64,000 nt of DNA from Leptolyngbya sp. NIES-3755 (lineage in GTDB: Bacteria; Cyanobacteriota; Cyanobacteriia; Leptolyngbyales; Leptolyngbyaceae): the NCBI GenBank assembly GCA_001548435.1, contig AP017308.1:4349030-4413029 (forward strand), read 5' to 3'. This document shows, in pieces, positions 53,364-63,820 of the stretch. Positions within the stretch are counted from its first letter, which is position 1. Each line of letters opens with the position of its first letter. The notes under the pieces were generated by a model, which worked only from the letters and a program-made list of their open reading frames with translations, did no database searches and was not told the DNA's origin. A program made the position numbers and the translations under genes.

Positions 53364-54890
53364 ATGCAAACGTCCCGTGAATCGTTCCGCAAGTTTCCGC
53401 AACCGCTCGATCGAATCGCGATCGGGTTAATGCTTGTTCTCATCGTGCTCATCGGAATATTACTGCTCAGCGGCGATCGCAGTGCTCCGAGAGTTCGAGA
53501 ATTTAACTGGGAAGGAAAGCAAATTGGATCAGACGATCGCGCTTTTCTGCTTACGTTCAGTCGTCCAATGGATCACCCAAGCGTTGAGCAAAATTTGAAG
53601 ATTCAGCCCGATTTGAAAGGAAGAATTAGCTGGGCAGGACGACGAATGGCGTATACGCTCGATCAGCCTGCACCGTATGGAACAGAATTTACGGTAACGC
53701 TGACCAATGCGCGAGATCGATTCAGCAAAGAAGGCGCGAATCATGGGATCTTGAGAGATTTCAATCAGAAATTTAAGAGCCGCGATCGCGTTTTTGCATT
53801 CATTGGAGCCGAAGGAAATGAAGCAGGGCGACTGATTCTCTACAACTTGACTCAGCAAGATAAAAAGATTCTCACACCAGAAAATCTTGCGGTGATGGAT
53901 TTTAGAACTTATCCAAGCAATGACAAGATTGTATTTAGTGCGGTTGAGCGTACCAATCCACCGCAATCTTTAGCCGAACAGAAACTCTACACGGTTACAA
54001 CGGGTATTCAAATCAACGATCCCGCTCAGCTTGGAGATCCATCAACTCCGATCGCTTCTGCTTCTCCGACTCAGCCCGGACAAGTTACGCAAATTTTAGA
54101 TAGCCGCGACTATCAAAATCTCAGATTCGACTTATCCGGGGATGGTCGATCGATAGTGATTCAGCGATTGAGTCGGCGCGATCCGAATGATGCTGGCGCT
54201 TGGTTGATGCGAGATGGACAACCTGCAAAAGCGATCGGCAATCAACAAACCGGCGGCGACTTTTTGATCACACCCGATGGAGAATCGATCGCAGTCGCTC
54301 AAGGACAAGGACTGGCAATTCTGCCACTTCAGCCAGAGAGTGAGCAACCCACGAACCCGCTCGACTTTTTGCCCAAGTTTGGAACTGTTCTGAATTTTTC
54401 ACCGGATGGAACCTCTGCAATCATGGTGAAATTCAACACCGATTACACTCGATCGATGTTTCTCGTTTCGCAAGGCGTTCAAAAAGAAATTGCTAGAATT
54501 CCAGGCTCAATTATTAGCGCTGATTTTGATCCAAATGGGAATATCTTGTATTGCTTGTTAACGAATTTAGTTCCAGGCAATACATTTCAAGAACAGCCCT
54601 TTCTTGCCGCGATCGATCTCAAAGCTGCACGGGAAGGCAAACCGATGCAACAAACCCTCAGACCGCTCGTTCTCCTGCCAAATCAGCGGGAAATTCAGGT
54701 CGATCTCTCACCCGATGGCAAAGCGCTAATTTTCGATCAAACTCAGGCAGACGATCGAGCGAAAGCAGAAGTGAGTCAGGCACTTGCAGGCAGTAAACTC
54801 TGGTTGCTTCCGCTCAAAGGCGACCTCGACAACAAAACTCAACCTGAAGAACTGCCTTTCCGGGGATTACACCCGCGATGGTTGCCGTAG
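53364..54890 (+). CDS. Membrane-anchored protein with Ig-like and beta-propeller domains
   Basis: 508 aa. N-terminal signal anchor (about 18-36, IAIGLMLVLIVLIGILLL), an SbsA-type Ig-like domain (about 48-125, LTFSRPMDHPSVEQNLKIQPDLKG and YTLDQPAPYGTEFTVTL), then a TolB-like propeller of repeated short blades (FDLSGDGRSIVIQRL, LITPDGESIAVAQ, NFSPDGTSAIMVKF, DLSPDGKALIFDQ) to the end. Extracytoplasmic; probably binding or scaffolding. No catalytic motif seen. Confidence 0.85.
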   Translation: MQTSRESFRKFPQPLDRIAIGLMLVLIVLIGILLLSGDRSAPRVREFNWEGKQIGSDDRAFLLTFSRPMDHPSVEQNLKIQPDLKGRISWAGRRMAYTLDQPAPYGTEFTVTLTNARDRFSKEGANHGILRDFNQKFKSRDRVFAFIGAEGNEAGRLILYNLTQQDKKILTPENLAVMDFRTYPSNDKIVFSAVERTNPPQSLAEQKLYTVTTGIQINDPAQLGDPSTPIASASPTQPGQVTQILDSRDYQNLRFDLSGDGRSIVIQRLSRRDPNDAGAWLMRDGQPAKAIGNQQTGGDFLITPDGESIAVAQGQGLAILPLQPESEQPTNPLDFLPKFGTVLNFSPDGTSAIMVKFNTDYTRSMFLVSQGVQKEIARIPGSIISADFDPNGNILYCLLTNLVPGNTFQEQPFLAAIDLKAAREGKPMQQTLRPLVLLPNQREIQVDLSPDGKALIFDQTQADDRAKAEVSQALAGSKLWLLPLKGDLDNKTQPEELPFRGLHPRWLP

Positions 54891-54936
54891 TTTAGGTTAA
54901 CTTAATAGAGGACTTATTTAAGCGACTCGCCTTTTC

Positions 54937-55743
54937 ATGAACATTTTGACCAATCTTCTACCGACTCCTAAAAAGCGCCGTGGCGTTGAAATTAAATCCG
55001 ATCGAGAAATCGAGATCATGCGGCAGGCTTCTCGCATCGTGGCAACGGTCTTAAAAGAGATCTCTGAACTCGTTGAACCCGGAATGACGACTTGGGATCT
55101 CGATGTTCATGCAGAAAAGCGGATTCGCGAAATGGGCGCAACACCGAGCTTTAAGGGCTATCACGGGTTTCCCGCTTCGATTTGTTCGAGCATTAATCAT
55201 GAAGTGGTTCACGGGATTCCGAATAAGAAAAAGGCGATTCGGGCGGGGGATGTGCTCAAAGTTGATACGGGCGCATTTTATGAAGGATTTCATGGCGATT
55301 CCTGTATTACGATCGCCGTTGGTGAAGTTTCTCCAGATGCAGCAAAACTGATTCACGTTGCAGAGCAAGCCCTCTACAAAGGAATTGAGCAAGTTCGAGC
55401 AGGTGCGTTTCTGTTGGAATTGGCAGGCGCAATTCAAGATTATGTCGAGTCAAACGGCTGCAAAGTTGTTGAAGATTTTACGGGGCATGGTGTGGGACGG
55501 AATCTGCATGAAGAACCGTCTGTGTTTAACTTCAGAACGTATCAGATGCCGAATGTGAAGCTGAAAGCGGGAATGACTTTAGCGATCGAGCCAATTGTTA
55601 ACGCTGGCTCAAAAAATACGCGAATTTTGCCCGATCGCTGGACGGCTGTAACGGTAGATCGATCGCTGTCTGCACAGTTTGAACATACGGTGTTAGTCAC
55701 CGAAACTGGGTATGAAATCTTAACCGATCGCACCCTAGTTTAA
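54937..55743 (+). CDS. map: Methionine aminopeptidase, type I
   Basis: 268 aa. Removes the initiator methionine from nascent proteins. Metal-binding and catalytic residues are all visible: VVHGIPNKK (His), [15 protein letters not shown] (two Asp), [13 protein letters not shown] (His) and LAIEPIV (Glu), with the last Glu in FEHTVLVTE. An N-terminal extension of about 15 residues precedes the core. Overlaps the convergent hybrid kinase gene by 9 bp. Confidence 0.95.
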   Translation: MNILTNLLPTPKKRRGVEIKSDREIEIMRQASRIVATVLKEISELVEPGMTTWDLDVHAEKRIREMGATPSFKGYHGFPASICSSINHEVVHGIPNKKKAIRAGDVLKVDTGAFYEGFHGDSCITIAVGEVSPDAAKLIHVAEQALYKGIEQVRAGAFLLELAGAIQDYVESNGCKVVEDFTGHGVGRNLHEEPSVFNFRTYQMPNVKLKAGMTLAIEPIVNAGSKNTRILPDRWTAVTVDRSLSAQFEHTVLVTETGYEILTDRTLV

Positions 55744-56970
55744 GGCAATTGGAATGGTCAGGATAAACTCTGTTCCTTTTTCGGGAATGGAGTTTATTTT
55801 GATCGAACCTTGATGTTTTTCAACAATAATTTGATGAGCAATCGTCATTCCTAATCCCGTTCCTTTCCCTACTGATTTTGTTGTAAATAAGTGCTCAAAT
55901 ACTTTTTGTTTAACGGTCTCTGACATGCCGATGCCATTATCTTTGATTCGGATCTCGATCAACTCCCCATTCAAGTTCGTTTGAATCTCGATCTGATTCG
56001 GATCAGTTGCCACATCTTCACGAGCTTCAATCGCATCGATCGCATTTGCCAAAATATTCATGAATACCTGATTCAACTGTCCCGCGTAACAACTCACTTG
56101 CGGAATGTCGCCATAGTTGCGAATCACCTGAATTTCTGGACGGTGTTGAGTCGTTTTTAGACGATGTTTCAAAATGAGCAGCGTACTATCAAGACCTTCG
56201 TGGAGATTAAACAAAACTGGACGATCGCTATCTGAGCGCGAGAACGTTCGCAAACTTGTACTCAGGCTCTCAATACGATCGCACCCGACTTGCATTGCAC
56301 CTAATATTTTTGGCAAATCGACCAGCAAAAACTCTAAATCAATCTCTTCAGCATGAGCTTCAATTTCTTCAGAAGAAGCATGAGATTGATACAAATGCAA
56401 ATGTTCGATTAACTCTTGAAGTCCGCGCTGAGCATTGAAAATATTCGTGCTGACGCAACCCAGCGGATTGTTAATTTCATGAGCCACACCCGCCACTAAT
56501 TGCCCTAAAGCAGACATCTTTTCATGTTGAATCAGTTGGAGTTGAGATGCTTGAAGTTCAGTCGCTTTCTCTGTCACCTGAGTCGCTAAATCTTGAGTTA
56601 ATTGACTGAGTTGTAAGTGTGTTTTGACTCGTGCTAGGACTTCTCGTTCCTGAAATGGTTTCGTGATGTAATCAACTGCACCCAGTTCCAAGGCTTGAAC
56701 TTTACTGTCGGTATCTGAAAGTGCAGTCATAAAAATCACGGGAATCTCTCGATGAGCAGGCAGTTCTTTCAGCCGACGGCAAGTTTCAAACCCATCCATT
56801 CCTGGCATCATCACATCGAGCAAAATCAGATCCGGCGGACGACGATCGATTTGCTGCAAGGCTCGTTCTCCGCTGGTTGCGATCGCAATTTTGAATCCTG
56901 CATCATTCAGCGTCTCTGAGATCACATCTAAATTGGTGGGTGTGTCATCGACAATCAAAATCGTATTCAT
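55735..56970 (-). CDS. Response regulator fused to a histidine kinase
   Basis: 411 aa. REC domain (1-120) with Asp8/9, phospho-acceptor Asp52 ([13 protein letters not shown]), Thr and Lys (ITKPF), then a coiled coil, HisKA ([11 protein letters not shown]) and HATPase_c ([19 protein letters not shown]). Cytosolic. Translationally coupled (ATGA) to the large hybrid kinase upstream, so it is likely to receive phosphate from that protein or to work with it in a phosphorelay. Confidence 0.94.
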   Translation of the reverse strand: MNTILIVDDTPTNLDVISETLNDAGFKIAIATSGERALQQIDRRPPDLILLDVMMPGMDGFETCRRLKELPAHREIPVIFMTALSDTDSKVQALELGAVDYITKPFQEREVLARVKTHLQLSQLTQDLATQVTEKATELQASQLQLIQHEKMSALGQLVAGVAHEINNPLGCVSTNIFNAQRGLQELIEHLHLYQSHASSEEIEAHAEEIDLEFLLVDLPKILGAMQVGCDRIESLSTSLRTFSRSDSDRPVLFNLHEGLDSTLLILKHRLKTTQHRPEIQVIRNYGDIPQVSCYAGQLNQVFMNILANAIDAIEAREDVATDPNQIEIQTNLNGELIEIRIKDNGIGMSETVKQKVFEHLFTTKSVGKGTGLGMTIAHQIIVEKHQGSIKINSIPEKGTEFILTIPIALN

Positions 56971-59648
56971 GATGCAGCACTGTCCTCGATCGCGGTTTGC
57001 AACACGATTTCAAGTTGCTCGGATTGGAACTGTTTTGCAAGGCGAATGACTTCTTGAAGAAAGGGCTGATATCGATCGTCTGTGATGCTGGTTGCGACTT
57101 GAATGACATCTTTGAGTAAGCCATCTTGAGCCAGTTCCAGCATCGTTTTCAAATCTTCAGTCGAGGGCGGAATCATTGCAGATTGCTCAGTTGACTGTTC
57201 TGCATGATTTTCGTAAATCCAAGACAAAGATAGGAACTGTCTTAATAGATGCAACAGATCAGTCATTTGTACAGGTTTCGGGAGAAAATCATCGCCACCT
57301 GCCTTGAGTGCCATTTGCTGATCTAACTGAGCGACTGAAGCTGAAGAAACCAGAACTTTTAGATGCTTCAAGCGATCCGACTGTCGAATCCGCTGTAGGA
57401 ATGTAAAGCCGTCCATCACAGGCATGGTGAGATCTGTAATGACTAAATCGACTGATTGCTGAGACAGAATTTCTAACGCTTGTTGTCCATGTTCTGCTTC
57501 GATTAACTTAAATCCAAGCGGTTCTAGAAGATTTACAATCACAGCGCGGTTTTCCCAGCGATCGTCTACCATCAGAACGCGATAAGGTTCAACGCGATCG
57601 TATCCAATCACATGACCTGCTGATGCGGTATTCTGCTCGACCCAATCTTGCGCGATCGCAAGTTCAACCTCAAAGAAAAAGTCACTTCCAACACCGAGTT
57701 GACTCTTGACTTGAATCTGTCCGCCCATCAATTGAACAATCTGCTGACTAATGGCAAGCCCCAGTCCAGTTCCTTCAGCTTGACGCTGTTTATCTCCCAC
57801 TTGTTCAAATGCTTGGAACAATCGATCGACATGAGCTTGATCAATTCCGACTCCGGTATCTGCGATCGTAAATTTGATCCGGCTCTCACACTGTTCCACT
57901 CTGAAAGTAACAGAACCTCGATCGGTGAACTTAATGGCATTTCCAAGTAAATTGATCAAGACTTGCCGCAATCGTTTTTCATCGACCATGACTCCGGTGG
58001 GCAGAACTGCATCTGGCTCATAGCGAAACTCAATGCCTTTCTGCTGTGCTCGAATGCTGCAAATCTCAACAACCCCTTGAAGAAACGAAGGAAAATGAAG
58101 CGCTTTGGGAGCTAGTTCTAGCTTTCGAGCTTCGATCTTAGACAGATCTAAAATGTCATTAATCAGCGTTAACAAGTGAGAGCCGCATTGATGAATAATG
58201 TTGACTCCGTGTCGCTCTTTTTCGGGAAGTGCCTTCGATCGACTCAAAATCTGTGCATATCCAAGAATTCCATTCAGCGGGGTTCTCAATTCGTGGCTCA
58301 TGTTTGCGAGGAATTCACTCTTCGCTTGGTTTGCACTATCCGCCGTAAGTTTCGCTTCTTTGAGTTCTGCTGTGCGCTCTTCCACACGAGTTTCAAGCTC
58401 TTCAAACGACGATTTCAACTGTTTCGCCATCTGGTTAAACGATCGAGCCAACACATTCAGTTCAGCAACACTCGATTCTTCCACTTGTTGATCGAGTTTT
58501 CCTTGTGCGATCGCTTCCGAAGCTCGACTGAGTTTCAACACAGGACGAGTAATCCAACGCGAAGTATAAATTCCGATTACTGTTGCGCCAATCAATGCAG
58601 CAAAACAAAGCAGCATCGTCATTCGATTGTTCGCCTCGATCTGCGCCATGAAATCGGACTCTGGGATCAGCAACACGACCAGCCAGTCCAGACCCATCTC
58701 ATCTTTCCAAGGAAGAACTTTTAGATACTGGCGCTGTCCGTTGATCGAGTCTGAGAAAAATTGAGTGTTTTGAAGCGTGGCTAACTCTCGAATGTTCTTC
58801 TGGAGATAAGTTGCAGCGGCTTGAATATTTTTGTCTTGACTGTCGATCGCACGAATTCGTTCTGCTGTTGTTCCATCCAGCTTAAACGGTTTTTCATTCG
58901 CAGAAGTCGCGACCAATTTTCCCGATCGTTCTATCACAAAAGCTTTTCCCGTCTGCCCAATCTTAAGCTGGCGCAAGAAATCGCTAACCTTTGCCAAGTT
59001 CAAATCGATCCCCATCGATCCCAAAAACTTTCCTTGAGCATCAAAGATCGGATATCCTGCGGGCACGGAAAGAATTTCTGGGTTCGTTTCCCAGTTATAG
59101 ATTCTGCCCCATCCTGGTTTTCCGGTGTCTTTGGGGACGGTGTACCACGGTTCTTTGCGGGGATCAAATTCGCTTGTGGAGACTAATTTTGCTCGATCGC
59201 CGTTTGGATCAACATCGTATTTGTAAGTCGTCCCCGGTTTGCCGAGTGGAATTTCTTCGATTTTGACGGCTCGATCGCCATAATCCCCGGCTCCAATGTA
59301 TTCTCCGTTTGGCGTGGCGAATTGAATATAGTTGACTTCATACAAGCTGACTTGATGCCAGAAGTGTTTCCCGATCGTCTTAAAGTCTTCCGGTTTCAAC
59401 AATCCTGTGCGAAACAGAATCCCATTTTGCCGATTGATCAGCTTTGGAATTGTCAGATAGCTGTCCAAGTGTTGATCAATTCGACTGGCGGTTTCATCTT
59501 GCAAGCTGCGAGCCAGTTCGTCAACCGCTTTTTGTCCGTTTCGCATGGAGAGGTAGCCGGTCAATCCCACCGCTGCAAAAATCTGGAGAATAAACGGCAC
59601 AACCAAGATGAGTCGGAGCGACAGACGGCGAGAATTTTGAGGAGTCAT
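56967..59648 (-). CDS. Hybrid sensor histidine kinase with dCache and HAMP
   Basis: 893 aa from ATG 59648; a TTG 59663 start is less likely. Layout: transmembrane helix (about 12-32), periplasmic double Cache (about 40-330, WYTVPKDTGKPGWGRIYNW, GSMGIDLNL), second helix (MLLCFAALIGATVIGIYTS), HAMP (ITRPVLKLSRASEAIAQGKLD), coiled coil, HisKA (NMSHELRTPLNGILGYAQIL), HATPase_c (GTGLGLAISQQIVQLMGG), REC (LVMVDDRWENR, DLVITDLTMPVMDG) and an extra helical tail. Senses an extracytoplasmic small ligand. First gene of a two-gene operon. Confidence 0.95.
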   Translation of the reverse strand: MTPQNSRRLSLRLILVVPFILQIFAAVGLTGYLSMRNGQKAVDELARSLQDETASRIDQHLDSYLTIPKLINRQNGILFRTGLLKPEDFKTIGKHFWHQVSLYEVNYIQFATPNGEYIGAGDYGDRAVKIEEIPLGKPGTTYKYDVDPNGDRAKLVSTSEFDPRKEPWYTVPKDTGKPGWGRIYNWETNPEILSVPAGYPIFDAQGKFLGSMGIDLNLAKVSDFLRQLKIGQTGKAFVIERSGKLVATSANEKPFKLDGTTAERIRAIDSQDKNIQAAATYLQKNIRELATLQNTQFFSDSINGQRQYLKVLPWKDEMGLDWLVVLLIPESDFMAQIEANNRMTMLLCFAALIGATVIGIYTSRWITRPVLKLSRASEAIAQGKLDQQVEESSVAELNVLARSFNQMAKQLKSSFEELETRVEERTAELKEAKLTADSANQAKSEFLANMSHELRTPLNGILGYAQILSRSKALPEKERHGVNIIHQCGSHLLTLINDILDLSKIEARKLELAPKALHFPSFLQGVVEICSIRAQQKGIEFRYEPDAVLPTGVMVDEKRLRQVLINLLGNAIKFTDRGSVTFRVEQCESRIKFTIADTGVGIDQAHVDRLFQAFEQVGDKQRQAEGTGLGLAISQQIVQLMGGQIQVKSQLGVGSDFFFEVELAIAQDWVEQNTASAGHVIGYDRVEPYRVLMVDDRWENRAVIVNLLEPLGFKLIEAEHGQQALEILSQQSVDLVITDLTMPVMDGFTFLQRIRQSDRLKHLKVLVSSASVAQLDQQMALKAGGDDFLPKPVQMTDLLHLLRQFLSLSWIYENHAEQSTEQSAMIPPSTEDLKTMLELAQDGLLKDVIQVATSITDDRYQPFLQEVIRLAKQFQSEQLEIVLQTAIEDSAAS

Positions 59649-59805
59649 AATGCGAGATTGCAACGGAGACAGGCTTAAAATTCCCTGAGTAATTTATGAA
59701 GTAACGATAAACTGAAGAATCCAATTCTCGCCCTTTGCGATACATTCATCCGTGCAGAGTTTTACTAAGATCAGAGGTATTGATTTATGGCGATCGATAC
59801 TCTGA

Positions 59806-61467
59806 ATGCTTGACTCTAGCAATTCCACTCTGAAAAATCCGCGCTCCATTCGACCGATCGGAGCTTATGCCCTTTACGGTCTAGCCGTTTGGTACGATCG
59901 TATGGTGGCACTCGATTCGGTACGCGGCTTTCTGCTGCAAATTAATCCGTCGAATGACAATACGGTGATTCTCAATCCCTGCAACACTGATCAGTTCATG
60001 GATGCGAAAGGGTTTGCAATTTGGGAAGATACAATTTGGTATACAAAAGACAATAATGTTTACTTCTGCACGTTTGAGCAATTTGAGCCGCAGCTATTTA
60101 TCTCGCTGCCTTACGATGCGGATGGGGTTGGGGTTTGGAATTCTACAATTTATGTGACTTCCCAGAAGTTAGGATACATCGTCATTTACGAACGCAATAC
60201 GAAGCGGAAAATTACGCAGTTTCCATTGCCCGGAGTTGGAGAAACGAATCTGACCGTTCGCGGTGAAGAATTGTGGCTCTCCGATCGCATTGAAGAAACG
60301 GTGTATTGTCTCGATCGTGCGACTGGAGAACTGCAATTCAGTATGCTAACGCCTTTTGAGAATCCAACGGCGATCGCTTTTTTGAACGACGCGAACACAG
60401 AACAATCAACGCTGTATGTATCGTATGCAGGCGAAGAAGCGTATATCCGAGACAATCCCAACGCTGATCCAAATTTAGAGTTAACATATCGCGATCGCAC
60501 TTTTATTCATCCGTTGTATTTTCGCTACTATCCCGACGAGCGTTATACGTTGTCGAATGGCTACTTGATTGAGATGTCGTATGTTGAGGAATTGCTGCCG
60601 CTCGATGAAGTGGAAATACAGGATTTAGAATGGCGAGTCGCATTACCCACAGAAACGCATCGTCAAAAAATTCGCTCAGTTGAAGCGATCGGGCTTCCCT
60701 TTACTGAAGAGATCCAAGAAGGTCAACGAGTTGCGGTATTCAAATTCTCCTCGCTTAAATCTCAAGAGCGACATGTTTTTGGTTGGAAAGCGCTGATCGA
60801 AGTGCGAGGGATTAAGTATCAATTCAGCTTTGATGATGTTGAGAAAGCTCCAGCATTGACTCCTGAGTTTCGCGATCGCTATTTAGTCGATGATGATGAA
60901 TTGGCAATGGATACTCCTGCAATTCAGCAAGCCGCGAAAGAAGCGATCGGAACTGAAACAAATTTGCTGCGGAAAATGCTCAAGATTCGTAATTATGTTT
61001 ACGATCGTTTGTCGTATGGCATTAAACCGCATATTGATTCGCCTGATGTCGTACTTGAACGCGGTATTGGATCTTGTGGTGAGTACGTTGGCGTTTTATT
61101 AGCATTGTCGAGATTGAATGGGATCGCCTGTCGAACAGTGGGACGATATAAATGTCCAGCGTTTGCCGATCGTAAAAATATTCCACTCGAACCTGATTAC
61201 AATCACGTATGGATCGAGTTCTATATTCCTGGTTACGGTTGGCTGCCGATGGAATCGAACCCCGATGATATTGTAGAGCGAGGACCTTATCCGACTCGAT
61301 TCTTCATGGGCTTGCCTTGGTATCATGCCGAAATTGGCAAGGGGATTTCATTTGAATCGTTGAGAACTCAAGGCGTTCCGGTGGGCGATTTGATGGATAT
61401 CTCGATCGGGGATCTTGCTTTGAATCACATTCGATTCATGATTCTCGAAGAACTGCCGCCGTTATAG
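59806..61467 (+). CDS. Transglutaminase-like protein with an N-terminal propeller-like region
   Basis: 553 aa, no signal peptide, so presumably cytosolic. The first 230 residues show repeating short strand motifs (GLAVWYDRMVALDSVRGFLLQI, GFAIWEDTIWYTKD, GVGVWNSTIYVTSQ, NLTVRGEELWLSD) like an incomplete beta-propeller. A middle region leads to a transglutaminase-like papain fold with Cys in GIGSCGEYVGVLLALSRLNGI, His in YNHVWIEFY and Asp/Asn in MESNPDD. Probably a protease or cross-linking enzyme acting on proteins; substrate unknown. Confidence 0.85.
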   Translation: MLDSSNSTLKNPRSIRPIGAYALYGLAVWYDRMVALDSVRGFLLQINPSNDNTVILNPCNTDQFMDAKGFAIWEDTIWYTKDNNVYFCTFEQFEPQLFISLPYDADGVGVWNSTIYVTSQKLGYIVIYERNTKRKITQFPLPGVGETNLTVRGEELWLSDRIEETVYCLDRATGELQFSMLTPFENPTAIAFLNDANTEQSTLYVSYAGEEAYIRDNPNADPNLELTYRDRTFIHPLYFRYYPDERYTLSNGYLIEMSYVEELLPLDEVEIQDLEWRVALPTETHRQKIRSVEAIGLPFTEEIQEGQRVAVFKFSSLKSQERHVFGWKALIEVRGIKYQFSFDDVEKAPALTPEFRDRYLVDDDELAMDTPAIQQAAKEAIGTETNLLRKMLKIRNYVYDRLSYGIKPHIDSPDVVLERGIGSCGEYVGVLLALSRLNGIACRTVGRYKCPAFADRKNIPLEPDYNHVWIEFYIPGYGWLPMESNPDDIVERGPYPTRFFMGLPWYHAEIGKGISFESLRTQGVPVGDLMDISIGDLALNHIRFMILEELPPL

Positions 61468-61497
61468 TTCGTTCTTTGGGGCAAAGAATCCTCGGAT

Positions 61498-61603
61498 GCC
61501 CCCTAAATCCCCCATTCTGGGGGACTTTGAGCTAGAAAAAATTCTCCAATTCCAGAGCGCACTCACGCTTCAAAGTCCCCCAAATTTGGGGGATTTAGGG
61601 GGC
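61498..61603. repeat. 106-bp nested palindromic repeat, copy 2
   Basis: Begins GCCCCCTAAATCCCCC and ends GGGGGATTTAGGGGGC, same length and orientation as 28590-28695, with a diverged centre (TTGAGCTAGAAAAAATTC versus TTGAGCCAGAAGAATTTC). Lies between convergent genes and may also act as a terminator. Confidence 0.88.
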
Positions 61604-61645
61604 ACGATCAACCCTGCAATGACGACCAATCTATGACTGCTGTAG

Positions 61646-62560
61646 TTACTGCTTTGGGGCGAAGAATCCAAGATGCGAGGCGACTGGACGTTCTTGCATC
61701 GGAATTCTTGATTGAATCGGTGCATTAAATACTTTTGCCCCAGTTGGCGTTTGAACTGCCAAAGTCACTGAGCCGCCACCATCTAAATTCAGTGCGGCTT
61801 CTGCTCCTAACTGCATCAAGTAATCTGACATTTCCACGTAGGTTAATCCCTCGCTGTATTGGAACTGTTTACCATCGACGAGAATTAACCAGAGCTTTTT
61901 GCCGGACTTGTCGATCGCAATCACAGTTCGAGAATAAGGCTTATCTTTCGGTGCAATGTGCGGAGGGGGCGGAACCGGTTGACCCGCTTTGACGAGCAAA
62001 TCATTTCCAGCGATCGCTTGCTCAGTTCCCTTCGGACAAAATCCAGATTGCTCAAACTGAACCCGATTTTGAGGTAGAAAACAAACGGTTGACCAACCTG
62101 CTTGTGCGGGAGAATAATTGTTGCCGTTTGAGGTGACTTGTCCCAAATTATTCACCGACTGTCCAACCTTCGGGTAAAAATCCCAGGGAGTCTCTTCACG
62201 AAACGGCTCAAAGAAATTCGCATTAATTCCTACTTGAAGATAGAACTCGTCTACAAATTCGGTCACGGTTCGCGCTTGAGTTTCAGACCGATTGGGTGGA
62301 ATCGCTTGGATTCCTGGAGTGACAAAGGGACGAATGCCTGGAGTTGTGAGATCGATCGCGATTTGATGCACCATCACTGGGCGCGGATCGGATAGAGCGC
62401 GTCTTTCGTAAGTGATCCCTGGAAAGAGCGATCGCGTTTCATCGCTTCGAGGAGGTCGTGAAAATTGTGCCCGACTGTAGAGCGCGATCGGAATAATGAG
62501 CAAAATCAGCACAAACAGACTCACGATTTTTCTAAAATTTGCTCGATCGCGTTGCAACAT
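61646..62560 (-). CDS. Exported phosphodiester glycosidase-family protein (NAGPA domain)
   Basis: 304 aa. N-terminal signal anchor (about 10-28, IVSLFVLILLIIPIALYS), then a NAGPA/DUF2233 domain: MVHQIAIDLTTPGIRPFVTPG, LQVGINANFFEPF, LVKAGQPVPPPPHIAPKDKP, TVIAIDKSGKKLWLILVDG and ALNLDGGGSVTLAV. The NLDGGG signature is intact. Expected in the periplasm or at the cell surface. Convergent with the transglutaminase-like gene and divergent from the pentapeptide gene (38 bp). Confidence 0.88.
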   Translation of the reverse strand: MLQRDRANFRKIVSLFVLILLIIPIALYSRAQFSRPPRSDETRSLFPGITYERRALSDPRPVMVHQIAIDLTTPGIRPFVTPGIQAIPPNRSETQARTVTEFVDEFYLQVGINANFFEPFREETPWDFYPKVGQSVNNLGQVTSNGNNYSPAQAGWSTVCFLPQNRVQFEQSGFCPKGTEQAIAGNDLLVKAGQPVPPPPHIAPKDKPYSRTVIAIDKSGKKLWLILVDGKQFQYSEGLTYVEMSDYLMQLGAEAALNLDGGGSVTLAVQTPTGAKVFNAPIQSRIPMQERPVASHLGFFAPKQ

Positions 62561-62598
62561 AGCTATAAATTAAATGTGCGCGACAGTCTTCCTCAACT

Positions 62599-63510
62599 AT
62601 GACCCATTTTATTAATCGTGATTTGCGGAATCGATCGTTTCGGAAAAAGAATTTTGCGTTGACGAATTTTCGGGGGGCTGATATCCGAGGCTGCGATTTT
62701 TCTGGGGCGATTCTGAGCGGTTCTGATTTTGCCAATGTGAAAGCGGGATTGTCGTTGCGGCAAAGAATTTATTTAGGATTATTGGTATTTGCGATCGTGC
62801 TGTTTGCAGGCGATGTAATGTCACGATTATTTTTTAATACGATCGGACAATCACCCTTAGATTTCACAACGCCTCATGTTCCGTTATTTTATGGAATTGT
62901 GAATTTGGCGGGAATCACTTCTGCGATCGCGGCACTGACATTAAAGACAAAGCTTGGAAGAATTTCAACGATCGTGACGGGCGCATTAGTCGGAGCAATT
63001 TTGGCGTTCGGTGTCGCGTTCTTTTATCCAGGATTGCTGTCACATTGGATTTTTCCACCGAACAAACCGATCTTTAGTACTCAAGAATGGTTGCATGGAA
63101 TCTTATCGTTTCTCGATGAGCAGAATACGACGATCGCAATTTACAGCGCTCCAGTCGGCGTAGGAATCATGCTGCTGTTTGCAAAATTTCGTCGTAGAAC
63201 GAGCTTTAAAGTAACGGTTAGCGTTTTAGGAACGATTGCAAGTTATGTGGCGACTTTTTTCTGGAGTACGATCGCGAATGCGTTTTTTGGCAATCAAAAT
63301 TCTACATTCGGCATTGTCTTCAGCATTGTGACGCTCATTTATTTAGCGTTGACTTTCATATCTGTGAATCGAATCGTCTATGAATTGCAAAATGCGATCG
63401 GGACTTCATTTCGGGGTGCAGAATTAACCCATGCCCGATTCGAGTATGCAGACTTACGCAATACGGACTTTTCTCAAGCGATCGGATTTTCACCGTATGA
63501 GATAAAGTAG
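62599..63510 (+). CDS. Pentapeptide-repeat membrane protein
   Basis: 303 aa. Short pentapeptide runs lie at both ends: residues about 12-46 (FALTNFRGADIRGCDFSGAI) and about 270-295 (SFRGAELTHARFEYADLRNT), each A(D/N)LxG-like. Between them is a block of about six transmembrane helices (50-260). Related architecture is frequent in cyanobacteria; the membrane part may be a channel or scaffold with the two solenoid pieces joined in the cytosol. Function unknown. Confidence 0.87.
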   Translation: MTHFINRDLRNRSFRKKNFALTNFRGADIRGCDFSGAILSGSDFANVKAGLSLRQRIYLGLLVFAIVLFAGDVMSRLFFNTIGQSPLDFTTPHVPLFYGIVNLAGITSAIAALTLKTKLGRISTIVTGALVGAILAFGVAFFYPGLLSHWIFPPNKPIFSTQEWLHGILSFLDEQNTTIAIYSAPVGVGIMLLFAKFRRRTSFKVTVSVLGTIASYVATFFWSTIANAFFGNQNSTFGIVFSIVTLIYLALTFISVNRIVYELQNAIGTSFRGAELTHARFEYADLRNTDFSQAIGFSPYEIK

Positions 63511-63535
63511 GAAAACTCAATTTTCATTTTGAATG

Positions 63536-63820
63536 ATGGAACTTTTACTTTTAGCGGGCGCAGTGATTATCACGGGTGCGGTCTTTTTCTGGCTTGTTCG
63601 AGTCATCAAAGCCACTTTGAAAACAGCACTTCTGATTGCAGCGATCATATTTGGACTGCAATTTTTTGGGATTGGACGCGATCGCATTTTCGCCCAGATT
63701 CAACAGATTGTGAATTACTTCTGGCGCTTAATTCCTGGACAGCAATCTTTTAATCCTGATGCCGTAATGCACCAAGTCACACAAATTGTATCCTTGGTGC
63801 TGGAACGGTTTTCGAGCTAG
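63536..63820 (+). CDS. Hypothetical membrane protein
   Basis: 94-95 aa; ATG 63533 and 63536 are adjacent alternatives. One or two N-terminal hydrophobic helices (about 3-20 and 28-46, LLLLAGAVIITGAVFFWLV and ALLIAAIIFGLQFFGI) followed by an amphipathic tail (IFAQIQQIVNYFWRLIPG). It lies 25 bp after the pentapeptide gene and may be cotranscribed. Family not recognised. Its stop overlaps the convergent ABC-2 gene. Confidence 0.72.
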   Translation: MELLLLAGAVIITGAVFFWLVRVIKATLKTALLIAAIIFGLQFFGIGRDRIFAQIQQIVNYFWRLIPGQQSFNPDAVMHQVTQIVSLVLERFSS

